From NCBI RefSeq assembly GCF_018139145.2, contig NC_059478.1, positions 33,293,001 to 33,357,000 on the forward strand: a stretch of DNA of 64,000 nt. The letters are read 5' to 3'. This stretch comes from Gymnogyps californianus (lineage: Eukaryota; Chordata; Aves; Accipitriformes; Cathartidae). Numbering within the stretch: position 1 is the stretch's first letter; every line of letters begins with the position of its first letter. This document shows positions 38,331 to 49,234 of this stretch, piece by piece. A program made the position numbers and the translations under genes. Under the pieces are notes generated by a model that was not told where the DNA came from, did no database searches, and was given only the letters and a program-made list of their open reading frames with translations.

Positions 38331-40598
38331 CTGGGCATGATGTCATATGGTATGGAATAGCTCTTTGGCCAGTTTGGGTCAGCCGTCCTGGCTGTGTCCC
38401 CTCCCAGCTTCTTGTGCCCCTCCAGCCTTCTTGCTGGCTGGGCATGAGAAGCTGAAAAATCCTTGACTTAGTATAAACACTACTTAGCAACAACTAAAAA
38501 CATCAGTGTGTTATCAACATTCTTTTCCTACTAAATCCAAAACACAGCACTATACCAGCTACTAGGAAGAAAATTAACTCTGTCCTAGCTGAAACCAGGA
38601 CACAAAGATAAACTCAAAGCAAGGTTAATATTAGCTCAGTTAAAGAAATAGCTTGTTGTGAATGATCTGCAGTGGTTAAGGACTATTCAGTACTATGCAA
38701 GAAGCCTCTTTACCAAAATTCAGACCTTTTTCTTTGTCAAATCCAGCCAACACCGGGTGTGTGCAGATTTCTCTGTTCCAGTTCTTTTGAAATGTCCCCT
38801 CTTGCATACTGATCCACCTTTTATCACATGATAGAACTTCATCAAAATATCCATGGTACTTAATGTTTGAGCCTCCTTCATGTCTTGTGTCCTTTTACTC
38901 CCTCGCCCTCTACTCCCAGCTTTGCAAATAGCAGTCTGGGGGCTGATTTTCAGGGGCAGAGGGCACCCGTGTTGAAAGCTGCTGCTTGTTCTTCTGAAGA
39001 ACAGCTGCACAGAAGAAAAGAAACACTGGAGAGACTGGCTCAGAAGCTATAAACTTGCAGAAAACGTGTGAGCAGTCCAAGCCTAAAGCCAGACAGCTTG
39101 TGAGACTTTCTCACCACTGTTTATGGTCCTGCAGGCTTTTAAGGTTCGCTTGGTCAGTGATTTTCCTGAATAGGAAGCTGACTTTACCACCTTTCTCCCA
39201 AAGGCTCAATCAAGACGGTGCTATGTGGTCATTGCCTGGGGTCTCTGCCATACCAATTCTTGACATTCAAGACACAAAAATTAAGCTGTCACTCTTACTG
39301 AATTTAATTCTTAACGTTAGCATTTCTATTTGTGCTCTTTGCTGATGGGTTAATGTGATATTCTTCCCCTACTGGGTCTCTGAAGTTGTTATAAGTCAAG
39401 CAGAAAAAATATCCACAGCCTGGGGGGAAGTTGAGATACGATTCCCAGAGAGTTCAGGGCTATTCCACTCCCTCAGATAGAAGGCAATGCAATGTAGATC
39501 ACGCTGTGCACGTTTTACAGGTTGTATTTTCCGTAAGTGGATTCTCAGATTGGGTGCTAATTTCTGTAAGGTTGTCTTGCCCTCACTGTTCAGTAGTCAT
39601 TTGCTCTGCACCAACATTGTTCTTCAAGGTGTCGACCTAGAGGCTCCATGAACTCTTCTACATTGCCTTTTCTTCCACAGCCAAAACCTCATTTTGTCAG
39701 AGTCAGTATGAGAGTTGTCACTCGTGTGCCTTCCCTTTGCTCAAGAAGAACGTGCGATCACAGTGGTATTCTGCTAGTAAAGCGAGAGTGAGGGGTCTAG
39801 CTGTCCCAGAGCTCAAATCTGAACCTTACAAAATACCTTCTAATATACTGCGTGGCAGGTTTGGTAAGCATTACTACTTGTTAACAGATTTGGTGCACAT
39901 CGTATACGAACCAGGTATGCTCTTTCCATGTTTGGGATCTATTCTGGCTTGCAGGTGATTTTTTTTTTAGCCATGCAGTATAGATAGTATCAGTGCCTTC
40001 AGCTTCATTTCATTGAACTGCAGGCCCTTCAATAGCCTTCAATGTAAGCATTATTCAGCCCAGGATGGCAACCTCAGCAGTAGCAGACAAATTCCCTTCT
40101 ACTTTGTCTTTCAGTGTTTTCACGGTCGGATAGTCTAAGTTTACACCTGCGAGTGTGGACTTCGTTTAGCATAGAAAAACGCTGTTTATATGCCCTGGCT
40201 TGTATTCTGCATGCTTCCATCCCATACAAAAAATGTTCAACTTTGCATTAATTCCTGATTTGTATAATGGCCCCAGACTATTCTTTGTCAAAATATACAA
40301 AGATTAAAGGTCCAGTTTGTTGAATGGATTTGTAAACCTTATGAAGTATGTGCTTTCAGTAGCTGGATATCTTTCTTTAAACAACCGTGTTCTTGATATG
40401 AGAGTGTTTTTATTTCCCCCTTCTGCACGAACAGTTTTTGCGACTCTGCCAAGCTATATCATGGAGTGCCATAATCTCTGTGAAACTGGTAGTGAAAGGA
40501 GATGGGGAGGGATGGGAGTGAAAATCTGTCCAGAGCCACCATGAATTCACAACATCTAGTTGAACATTGACGCCGCTTTCCCTTCCTCCCTCCTTCTC

Positions 40599-40620
40599 GA
40601 TTGATTGATTGATTGATTTT
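40599..40620 (+). repeat. (GATT)5 microsatellite
   Basis: Five GATT units in tandem lie after a C/T-rich stretch. Confidence 0.9.
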
Positions 40621-41995
40621 GAACTATTTAGGCCTTGACTTCTAGAGATATCAAGCACGCAACTGAATTTGAAGCTCGTGAGCAGAAGCTGCAGACGCTC
40701 AGTAACCAAAACCCATCCTTTAAATAAATGCTTTGTATTGTTTTAGTCATGGTAGATCCCTTTTTTTTTCTGAGGCACTGAGAGGGATGTTACAGCTTAA
40801 ATCCATAGCATGTCAATAGAGTCATTACAGATTAGGGCTTGCTTCGATGGTTGGAGTGTGACATTACATCTCATTACTGCGTAAACTTCTTTAAAATATT
40901 GATATAATTAAAAATGTTCAATAACATTAGTAGTTTGGTTTTAGTGATTTGGCAGGGATGATCAAAACTAAGAGTCTTATCCAGATCCCACTAGATCCAA
41001 TGGAAAAAGATTACTTCTGGGTAAATTCTGGGTACTTTGAGCTGATCCCAGAAGTATCAGATGGAAGATGTCTGTTTATCATAGTTTACAAGCTAAGGAA
41101 GGTAAGACTCTCATATTTATGCTTGTGGACTATTTAAAAACCTTTACAGTACATCGTGGACATGTTGCTTCATTCTGGTTTTAATCGATTTGATAAGCCT
41201 GATTTAACTACACTAATTTGAAAAAAACTAGTTAAGAAAAACTGTGCTTTGGCAGGTCAGCGAGCTGTTTCCTTCTTCGGGGTAGGCACAGACCGAACAG
41301 GAATGTACCTTTTCGTGCCATATGTATTTTTAGTTCTAGGTCTGGCTTCTAACACATGCAGGAACCGCAGTGTAATACTGAATTGTTGCCTTTTTAAATA
41401 ATGATGCAGATTATTCAAACTGATAACATTTGGTGGTTCCTGTTTCTGAGCTTTAGGTATGTGCAGTTTTACATTTAATAATGCAGTACTGGGAAAAGCT
41501 GGTAACTCCAGTTTGTTGACCATTTTTAGAGCAACTGCAGATGGAAAACAAACTTAAAGAAATGTGATTGAAAGCTCCTTGCTCAGAGGTTAGGAAATAC
41601 CAGATCAAATACAGTCTGAAAGTGTTTGATTTGACCATCTTGTGTAGGTACTCAGTCTGCTGTTACATGGTCACATTGCCATTTTTCTACGGAACCTCAT
41701 GTTCATCCACTGCCCTAGTGTGTCCTAGTTGAATGATGCTGTCTTAACAAGCTGGTCAATATTTTGTGTTACCTTGTTGGCCACTTCTAAATGCCTTCCT
41801 TTGTAAAGTGTTTAAAAAACTAAAAGTGAAGTGAGCTATGGAAGTTCTAAACCACAGACTCGGCTTTGTCTCAAAGTTACCTGTGATCAGCCTCAGGTGA
41901 AAAAATATACATCACTGTCACCCTCCTGGCTTTCACCCAGGCAAAAGTCTCTTGTGTTGACTTGGAGTTACATGATCATTTTTAAAACAAAGGTA

Positions 41996-42058
41996 ACCCC
42001 CCCCAAAAAAAACCAAAACCAAACAAACAAAGACCCACAACAACCAAAACCCCACAAC
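41996..42058 (+). repeat. A/C-rich low-complexity tract
   Basis: A C9-type run is followed by about 55 bases made almost only of A and C (AAACC and AAAC units). Such tracts are common in avian introns and may be decayed retroposon tails. Confidence 0.85.
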
Positions 42059-43757
42059 TGAGAGACGATCTAAGACACGTAGCAGAGGATTTCGGCAGCG
42101 CTGCTGAGATGGACGTGCACGTGTTACTCTGTTCCACTGGTAATAGCTGTTTCAGTTATTTCAAGAAAACCCTGCAGTTGCCAGTGGTATAGATATATAA
42201 TTTTTTTTTTTAATCAAACCATTCTTTTGATTTTCCTAATTACCTCGATACACAGCTCATAGTATTTTGCCTTCATTTACGTAGATTGAGATCTTTTTTC
42301 CCCCATCTGGGACGCTTGTATCAGCTGTAATCCATTTGTGATTAAAATCCTTCAGGCTTTTTTCAGTGACTGGTGTATATGTATCAAAGAGGAAGCTTGT
42401 GACAGTGGTGCTGTGCTCCAGCAGCAGCGGAGCGGCTGTAGATACAAGTCCACATCATTAAATAAGGTGTAGTGGGAATGAAAGAGAATAATGCTCTCAA
42501 TGTTGTCTTGATCAGAGCGCTAGCTTAAGGGCATTTGAGTTCTCTTTCTGTTCAACGTGCACCATGTGTGCTGGGAAAGGATCGCAGGGCAACACAGAGG
42601 GAGTTAACTTGGTGATGAGAGATGTAGTATCTAGCAGTGTTTTCAAAACACGAAGGTACTTTGTTCTACCCCAGCAGCTATTTCCTGCTCCTGCTCCAGG
42701 AAGGCAGTGCGCAGCGGGGCTCCCACGCTGCTAACCTCCCCGCCTTTTGTTGCAAACGCTGCGGAAAGTCTCCTCTTTGACTCGTACATCAAACTGGTGA
42801 AGGAACTTCACAACCGGAGCGTTTTTGGAGGGTATATTTGTCTGAGAAAGGGTTATCTGATACCTGCGTATCTAATTGAAAATCGCCACGTTTTTATCCA
42901 GAGCCATTTTAGAGCTCATAGTGAAGCCGGTTCTGCTCCAAGGCTGGGTGTTTGCTGGTGACGTTGGAGAGAGGAGCACCTTTTGCACAGTGAAGCGTCC
43001 CGTCCTGCTAGCTGTCAGGACCGCAGCTGAAGCGCTGTAGCAGGATGTTCACCTATTTGTTTCAGGAAAAAAAAAAAGAAACAAACCAGAACAATGCAAA
43101 GGGAAAGCACCAGCAAGAGAACAGTATGTTCTTTGTAATGCTTTTTCTTTGGGGACATCTATTGCTGGCAATAAGATTAAATCACTGAAACCTTCCCTGA
43201 AGCTACATCTGCCACTGCCTACATTTTCCAACCTCAGTAATAAACTAACATTTGCCATTGTTCGTTTCTTCTGGATTTCATTTCTTACAGATTTAACCAG
43301 CGCTATTTACCACAAGGCATTCAGTTCTTGCTTAAAGCTGAGATCTATGCCAAGTCCCTAAAAATATTCATAGCTCCAAAGAATCTGGTTTTAAATAATA
43401 TCATAAAAAGTAGACGATATTAATACAATGGTTCACACTGAGTTCACATACTGCTGATGCCAATGTATAAAAGTGATGGAAGCCTAAGAAGCTCTAGACA
43501 AGACTACCCTAAAGTGGTGAACAAAATCCTTTTTACCTTTTTACTAGCTATCTGTATTTTGACTATGGCAGTAATTTTCTTATCCCAAAACATTAAAAAA
43601 AAAAAAATCTATATATCTGTGTTACAGTCTTGCTTATCCTGACATGGAGTGCTGTACCTTTTTACTGCGGAGCGGTGGGCTGTGTGGGGTGGGTCGTGGC
43701 TGCCAGTTTGCGGGGTGTTCGGGAGGGAGGATTCACGCCACCCCCTTGTTCCCGCAG

Positions 43758-43841
43758 GATGCCATAGTGATCCATGAAGTTTATGAAGAAGGGGCAGCAG
43801 CCCGAGATGGCAGGCTTTGGGCTGGCGATCAAATTCTGGAG
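43758..43841 (+). CDS. PATJ: PATJ exon: middle of PDZ-B
   Basis: Twenty-eight codons, phase 0 at both ends; acceptor cccgcag, donor gtaaat. It encodes [20 protein letters not shown] and WAGDQILE, the core beta strands and the DGRL..GDQILE motif typical of this family. The preceding 150 bases are GC-rich, unlike most exon flanks here. The intron start, if read through, spells VNES, which imitates the usual VNG continuation; the real VNG is in the next exon. Confidence 0.96.
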
Positions 43842-45822
43842 GTAAATGAGTCTCTCCATGTATGTACTTGCTTGTATCTCTGTCATGTACACTTGTATTC
43901 AATGCAGCGTAGGTTTCTCATAGGGGAAAGAGACATCATTGAGTAGGATCTGTACTTGAAGCTTCTTTTCTGTCACTAAGAACGTCCTGACAAATTCATA
44001 TTTCCTTATATATTCCTATAAACTGAAGGTACAAATTGAGAATATATTAAATTTAATCGAGCAAGGCAGTTCTCGAATTACATAGTTCAGCTGTCATGTC
44101 CAATAGCTCAGTATTATTCATCTGTTTAATCTTTCATTCGGAGGCCTGCGTTACCGCCGCGGCTCCGGTATCTCTGTGCTGCCTGCAAACAAAGTGCTGA
44201 GCTGGGCGAACGCGGGGCGAGAAGGCGAGGGCGGCTGCAGCATCGCTGCGAGCATCCCTGCTGAAAAACTCGCCGTGCCCATGTGCGGCGTTGCTGGGGG
44301 AGCTACCGGCTGCTTCAGGCCACGGTTCATAAAACCGGTGAACACACAGAATTATTTCTGTGAATAAATGTAGTGTTTTTCCCGCGGGCAAGCTTGGGAA
44401 ATCGAGGAGGGAAAGGGTTAAGAAAGAAGTGTTGGTCTGCAAATGAAACTTGCGTCAGGCAGGGGTTCAGCGCAGCTGCTTGCAGCGTCTCGCTGTCAGA
44501 TCAGGACAAATTCCCAGCATGGCCATTAAGGCTTTGGTGTGTAGGGTTAGAAAAATAGCGAGGGGTACTTGGGGAGTTGTCTTTACAGCTCTTGCATTGA
44601 AAATATTTTTTTTAGCGTTAAGGCTGAATGTTGTTTTCGTTTTATAAATAACTGTGTATTAACAGAGCACAATAATTAGGGGGTAAAAATGGGGAAGGTT
44701 AATTAATTCTTCTCTGGCCAAACAGGAAAGTGCTAATGTTTGTGTGCCATAATTATTATTTCAGCTTTTAAAAGCTGTACTAATGAATCAAAAAGATGAC
44801 TCTGAATTCGTTTCAGATTAGTATGATAAAGCACACGTAGATGCCTGTGTCGAGAAAAGAATATTGATGCAGTATATAAATAAATGTGTGCAGAATTAGT
44901 ATAAAAGAATATAATTACTATAGATTAGGCTTAATTATCTTAATGTAAAATTAAGTATGATTATAACTTTGCATATCTAGAAATACTGAGAAATATTTTC
45001 ATTGCCCTAAAACTTATTATGTAATGTAAGTGAATTAACATTGTATTGTTATTCAGTTACAGTTCATGCGACTTCCTAAAGAGACTTCAAAAATATTTAA
45101 GCATTGATATTTTTTGGTATTAAGAAATAAAAGATGATTTTGTCAACAGAATATTGGCAAACACCTTAAAAGGGTATCTGTGGATCAGGCTTGGCAAAAT
45201 TAGGAGATTAAGTTTCAAGTTGCAATAGGTTTTTTTTTTTTTAATACTTGAGCATTCAATCAGAACTTCTTGTTCTATCTGATATTACTAAAATGCTAAA
45301 ACATTTTCAGGTTATCGTGAGAGAAGTGTAATTGAGTGCTCCAGGAGCGGTCTTGTGTGCCATCTATTGGAACAAAGCAAAATAACCATTTAATATGTCC
45401 TGCCTGGGCTTCGCCATTGCCATTTGCTAATGTTTCTGATTCCTTCTGTCTTTGGCTTGGCGGTGTTGCGAAGCCGGGGGAGAAGGCATCTGGGCAGTAA
45501 GAGATATAGGAAGCTCAAAGGAGCACGTCCCACTTTGTCTAGTCATAAGAAAGAAGCATTGTTTGAGGCTCCAGCATTTAAAAAGCAGGGAAGAACACCC
45601 ACAAAATGTTTTGATTATTGTGATTTACTCCAGGCTGTGGCACAAAGCACCGAACTCGCACTCAGTAGGAGATCCAGGAGCTCGGCCCTCTGGAAATGGG
45701 AGCACTAAATTAGAGTGCCAAGGGGTGTCAATTTGACAAATTTGTCCTGTCACACAAGGGTAGGGTGTGATGAAAAGATCATTTATACATGTCATTTGGA
45801 AAGAAAACACTGATTATTTCAG
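43842..45822 (+). other. PATJ: PATJ intron (2.0 kb)
   Basis: Donor gtaaat, acceptor tgattatttcag. It holds a CpG-rich patch at 44139-44340, followed by an AT-rich stretch (about 44640-45130) with repeated TAAT motifs. No gene is recognisable. Confidence 0.85.
44139..44340. promoter_or_regulatory. CpG-rich intronic patch
   Basis: About 21 CpG fall within 200 bp (hand count), including GCCGCGGC and AACGCGGGGCGA, in a CpG-poor intron. There is no splice-flanked coding frame in it. It may be a regulatory element or an old GC-rich insertion. The sequence alone does not decide. Confidence 0.35.
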
Positions 45823-46016
45823 GTGAACGGGATCGATCTGCGGAATGCCAGCCATGAAGAAGCTATCACTGCCCTGAGACAGACGCCCCAGAAGGTGCAG
45901 TTGGTGGTTTATAGAGATGAAGCGCATTACAAAGATGAAGAAAACCTGGAGATTTTCTATGTAGATATACAAAAGAAAACAGGCCGAGGACTAGGGCTCA
46001 GCATAGCTGGAAAACG
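45823..46016 (+). CDS. PATJ: PATJ exon: end of PDZ-B, start of PDZ-C
   Basis: Acceptor tatttcag, donor gtaaga. It encodes [20 protein letters not shown], then [10 protein letters not shown], the end of PDZ-B. A short hinge [15 protein letters not shown] follows, then [19 protein letters not shown] and two bases of Arg, which begin PDZ-C with the binding loop GLGLSIAG. The His in NASHEEA marks PDZ-B as class I. The 12-residue hinge between the two domains is short, so PDZ-B and PDZ-C may act as a tandem, which is an inference. Confidence 0.97.
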
Positions 46017-47846
46017 GTAAGACCATGTCTCTGATCGGACTGCGCTTCAAATGAGAAATATTTTGCTTTTTGCCGTATGAACAGCTGTAGCCATTAAACG
46101 GAATATGAAATAAAGGAAAAACTCTGTGAGGAGCGGAATTTTGTATCTAAAGATCTTCAAGGATGCCATGGGGCTGCGGTCCTGGCTCCTCTATCAGAAC
46201 AACGACATACCCGTGTGGTGAAGGCTGCTGCTGCCCAGGAGAGCTCCTGGCGTGCGGCACGGAGCGGGTGTCCCGCTCCGAGTGAGTGTGGCCAAGTGGG
46301 CACGTACAGAACTGGGAGCTCACTGTTCTGGTGGCTTCAGCGTAGCTGTGTCTCAGGGCTTGGAGTCCCTAACCATGGCTTTTCTGATTTCAAAATGGGG
46401 GGAGAAACCTTCCTATTTCCAAATACCAGGATATGCCTTTGAAAATGGATTTCTGAGTTAGATCTAGCTCCTACTCGGGTTCAAAGGGGCCAATGTCAGT
46501 GGAAGATAAGAGGCTGAGTTAGACCCAAATCCTGAACAGTATCAAAGTGACTGTACAACACTGTAGACAGCAGTTCTGTGAGTACAGAGCAGAATCTGAG
46601 ATACGGTGGTCGGTAACAGCTGCTTAATAAAATGTGACTTTTTACTGATATATTTCTAAGCCATTGCTATTAGATCATTCGAACCAGAGCACTGATAGAT
46701 TTAATCTTTCATTGCTAGAAGAGATTTACAGCATGACACTGGCGAGCACTCGTTCAGTGTTGGTGCGTAAGAGTCATATGGTTGCTCTTCTGTATTGCCA
46801 GCAAAAATTTATTTTCTCAATTACAAATCATCGTGTCATTATCCTGACTGCGTATGGTCAGTAAAGTTTCCGCAGCAGTTTTTTACAAGAGTGGCGATGT
46901 TTAACCCAGGTGTTGTGAGCAGATTGTGGGCTGGGTAATTAATTTAGCTTATGTAAATTACCCTACAGATGGTAATCGCAGTCTCCGGCCCTCCCGCATT
47001 TGCTTCTGTGCAAAACTTTCTGTACTATTGCTGAGTGCTTCGCTTGTGGGGTTTTCCACCTTAGAGGTAGCCCAATTTCTGAAGTCGATTAAATGATACC
47101 CAGGTATAATTCAGGTTGTGAAGTGTTGTGTCCTTCAGGGTGAAGGACTCCAAATGCCAAATCCTGGCATTGCAGCTGGCACCAGCTCGCACCACAGCGA
47201 ACCTCGGGAGCTGGGGCCAGCACAGAGGGGTCCTGCGGCCTCTGGGAGGGGACTCCCCTGCGAGGAGGCTGAAGCTGATAAATAAATACATGCCCCTCAT
47301 CTGCATGGCCTGCTGCTCTCACAAGGCTCGCTGCCCGCTGCAGGCGGGCAGCCACAAAGCTGGATTTTCTGCTGCATAACTCATGTGCAAACTATAAAAG
47401 TCTTTTCTGCAGACTTCTCCCTGTTCTTCTGTTGGGGGCCTCCAGGCTTCTAGAAACGAAACTGAGCTGAACCTTTAGGGGGAATACAGAAAAAAAAAAA
47501 TCTGAGGCTGCATAATTCATATCAGGCACATCAGGAGGTAGTTTAACTCCATGTTAGACCGATCCTTGGCTTTTTATTCATACAAGTGGTATTTTTCATG
47601 AATTTTATGGATCATACCGTCAGAACTAACGGTTCAAGGGGAAAGACAGCATTAAATATAGCAAAACATGCCTTGGTTTTAAAACTCATAGATTTTTTTT
47701 ACGCTCAAACGGTTGAATGGGGCGTAAAACTAGTTCTTCCTCTGCTCACAGGTTTCTTTTAATGTCTCTTAAATGCAAGTAATCTAAATTGGTCTCCCAA
47801 AGAATATTGGATTGTGTAATTAGCCATATGCTTCTTGCATTGTTAG
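46017..47846 (+). other. PATJ: PATJ intron (1.8 kb)
   Basis: Donor gtaaga, acceptor gcattgttag. A GC-rich patch at about 47150-47350 has overlapping open frames on both strands with no recognisable domain. I see nothing else. Confidence 0.85.
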
Positions 47847-47994
47847 AAATGGAAGTGGAGTGTTTATCTCTGACATTGTTAAAGGAGGAGCTGCAGACCT
47901 AGATGGAAGATTAATTCAAGGAGATCAGATTTTGTCTGTAAATGGGGAGGATATGAGAAATGCCTCACAAGAGACTGTTGCCACTATACTTAAG
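47847..47994 (+). CDS. PATJ: PATJ exon: body of PDZ-C
   Basis: The first base completes Arg. The exon encodes [40 protein letters not shown] and QETVATILK, ending in phase 0 before gtgagt. At the first position of helix alpha-B this domain has Gln (NASQETV), where the other four domains have His, so its ligand preference should differ from class I. Gln at this place is also present in MPDZ (NATQEAV), so it looks conserved. Confidence 0.97.
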
Positions 47995-49147
47995 GTGAGT
48001 ACACAATACATTTTAAGATATTGAATTGCAGTTACTGACACTATGCAAGGTAATTATCCTGAAGTGCTATTTACACATATGCAGGACAGCTCAAACTGAT
48101 TACCGAGACAGGAATTTCATCTGAAATAACTTTGGGAGACTCATTTAAAATCAATTCTCCATGTATTTCTACAAGTCGGATGATATGAAGTGGGAAAACA
48201 AAGACACATGTAGTATTTAGGCATTTATTTGAAAATGCAACTATTTCATACGTTAGAAAAATATTTGGAAACCTGAGAGGCATACAAATCAGAACTGAAA
48301 TAAAATGCCTTTGGCTTTGCTGTACTAACCTGCAGGTATAAAATGGAAGCTTAAATCTGTTTCTGCACAGCTTTCCGTCTTACAGGAGTGATTTTATACT
48401 CTGAAGTTGTACAGTTTGGGAGAATTTGCTTTTTTCCATTATAAAAAGCATGTGGCTGCTTGAGTCGGAGAAGAGGGCAGGGGATGGCCTGGCTGCGAGT
48501 GCCTGATGTTAGCTCCTCCGTTCAGCTTCTGGGCCCGACAGCCTGTCCCGAGGATGAAAGGACGGGTGGGAGCAATGCTGCAGACCCATTTCTATTCAAA
48601 ACTGCGTCTAGAGACAAGGGCTTTTTCCCTGCCATCACCTCTAGCATTTCTGCATATGATTTCTTTCATTCTTGAAGGGAAAGGCTAATTATTTCCTTGC
48701 TTTTTCCATTTGGGGTTGATACTTAGCCAAAAGTTTACCTATTTAAGAATTGGAAATCAGTGATATGAGGGTATATTATTAAGTTGAATCCAGATGTGTT
48801 AAATTCAGCCTTTTCTGCAGCATTTTTCCTCTGAAGTGTTTTTCATGAGTATTGTTTGTGGCAAACGTCTGTTAAAGAGTTGGGAGCTTTTTGTTTATTT
48901 TTACTGAGTAATTGGCCATCTACCGTTTGCCAGTAGGAAGATGCATACTGACTTCAGCAACCAGGATAAACCTAAATCCAGGGACGGGCGCTTTTTGTAT
49001 TGCCTAAATACAAATGCTAATGTTTTGAGCATTCCTTGTGGTTTTCTTCGCGGAGTTGTGGTGCTGAATATAAACGTAATTCTCTCCAGGACAGCGTGAA
49101 ATAGTATATGTCTACTTAAATGCTGTACATTGTGGTTTTTTTCCAAG
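47995..49147 (+). other. PATJ: PATJ intron (1.2 kb)
   Basis: Donor gtgagt, acceptor tttttttccaag. No gene, mobile element or notable repeat is visible. Confidence 0.85.
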
Positions 49148-49234
49148 TGTGCCCAAGGCCTAGTGCATCTTGAGCTTGGGAGATTGCGAGCTGGATCATG
49201 GCTATCGTCACGGAAAACATCCCAAAACAGTCAG
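49148..49234 (+). CDS. PATJ: PATJ exon: end of PDZ-C and basic linker
   Basis: Twenty-nine codons, phase 0 at both ends; acceptor ttccaag, donor gttagt. [18 protein letters not shown] closes PDZ-C and is followed by [19 protein letters not shown]..(A/S)R.TSQNSQ is a PATJ signature; MPDZ has GRIKAGPFHSERRPSQSSQ. The Arg/Lys-Ser pattern could be phosphorylated, which is an inference. Confidence 0.95.

Larger units (their letters stand above)
38026..38602 (-). mobile_element. Solo LTR of an avian ERVL-like endogenous retrovirus
   Basis: A 577-bp element starts TGTCGTGGTTTA and ends CCAGGACA. The ends form the inverted repeat TGTCNTGGTTT, and the element is flanked by a perfect 5-bp target duplication, CAAAG, at 38021-38025 and 38603-38607. 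I recognise the sequence as an abundant avian LTR. Its sense strand is the minus strand: TATATAAA lies at 38330-38323 and an ATTAAA poly(A) signal at 38151-38146, which gives the order U3-R-U5 on minus. A 5-bp duplication fits class III (ERVL). No internal viral genes are present, so it is a solo LTR formed by recombination. Confidence 0.93.
29561..43757 (+). other. PATJ: Longest PATJ intron (14.2 kb), inside PDZ-B
   Basis: Donor gtgagt, acceptor ttgttcccgcag. From 5' to 3' it holds a 31-bp tandem duplication (30517-30578), a T23...A23 inverted repeat (33118-33210), a TATA-like element and CpG-rich patch (33308-33700), a 577-bp solo LTR (38026-38602), a GATT microsatellite (40599-40620) and an A/C-rich tract (41996-42058). 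Its size compared with the other introns, and the concentration of features, make it the most likely place for regulatory elements. No second gene is recognisable. Confidence 0.88.

Noticed and set aside
38110..38493. 127-codon minus-strand open frame
   Set aside because: It lies entirely inside the solo LTR, which has no coding region.
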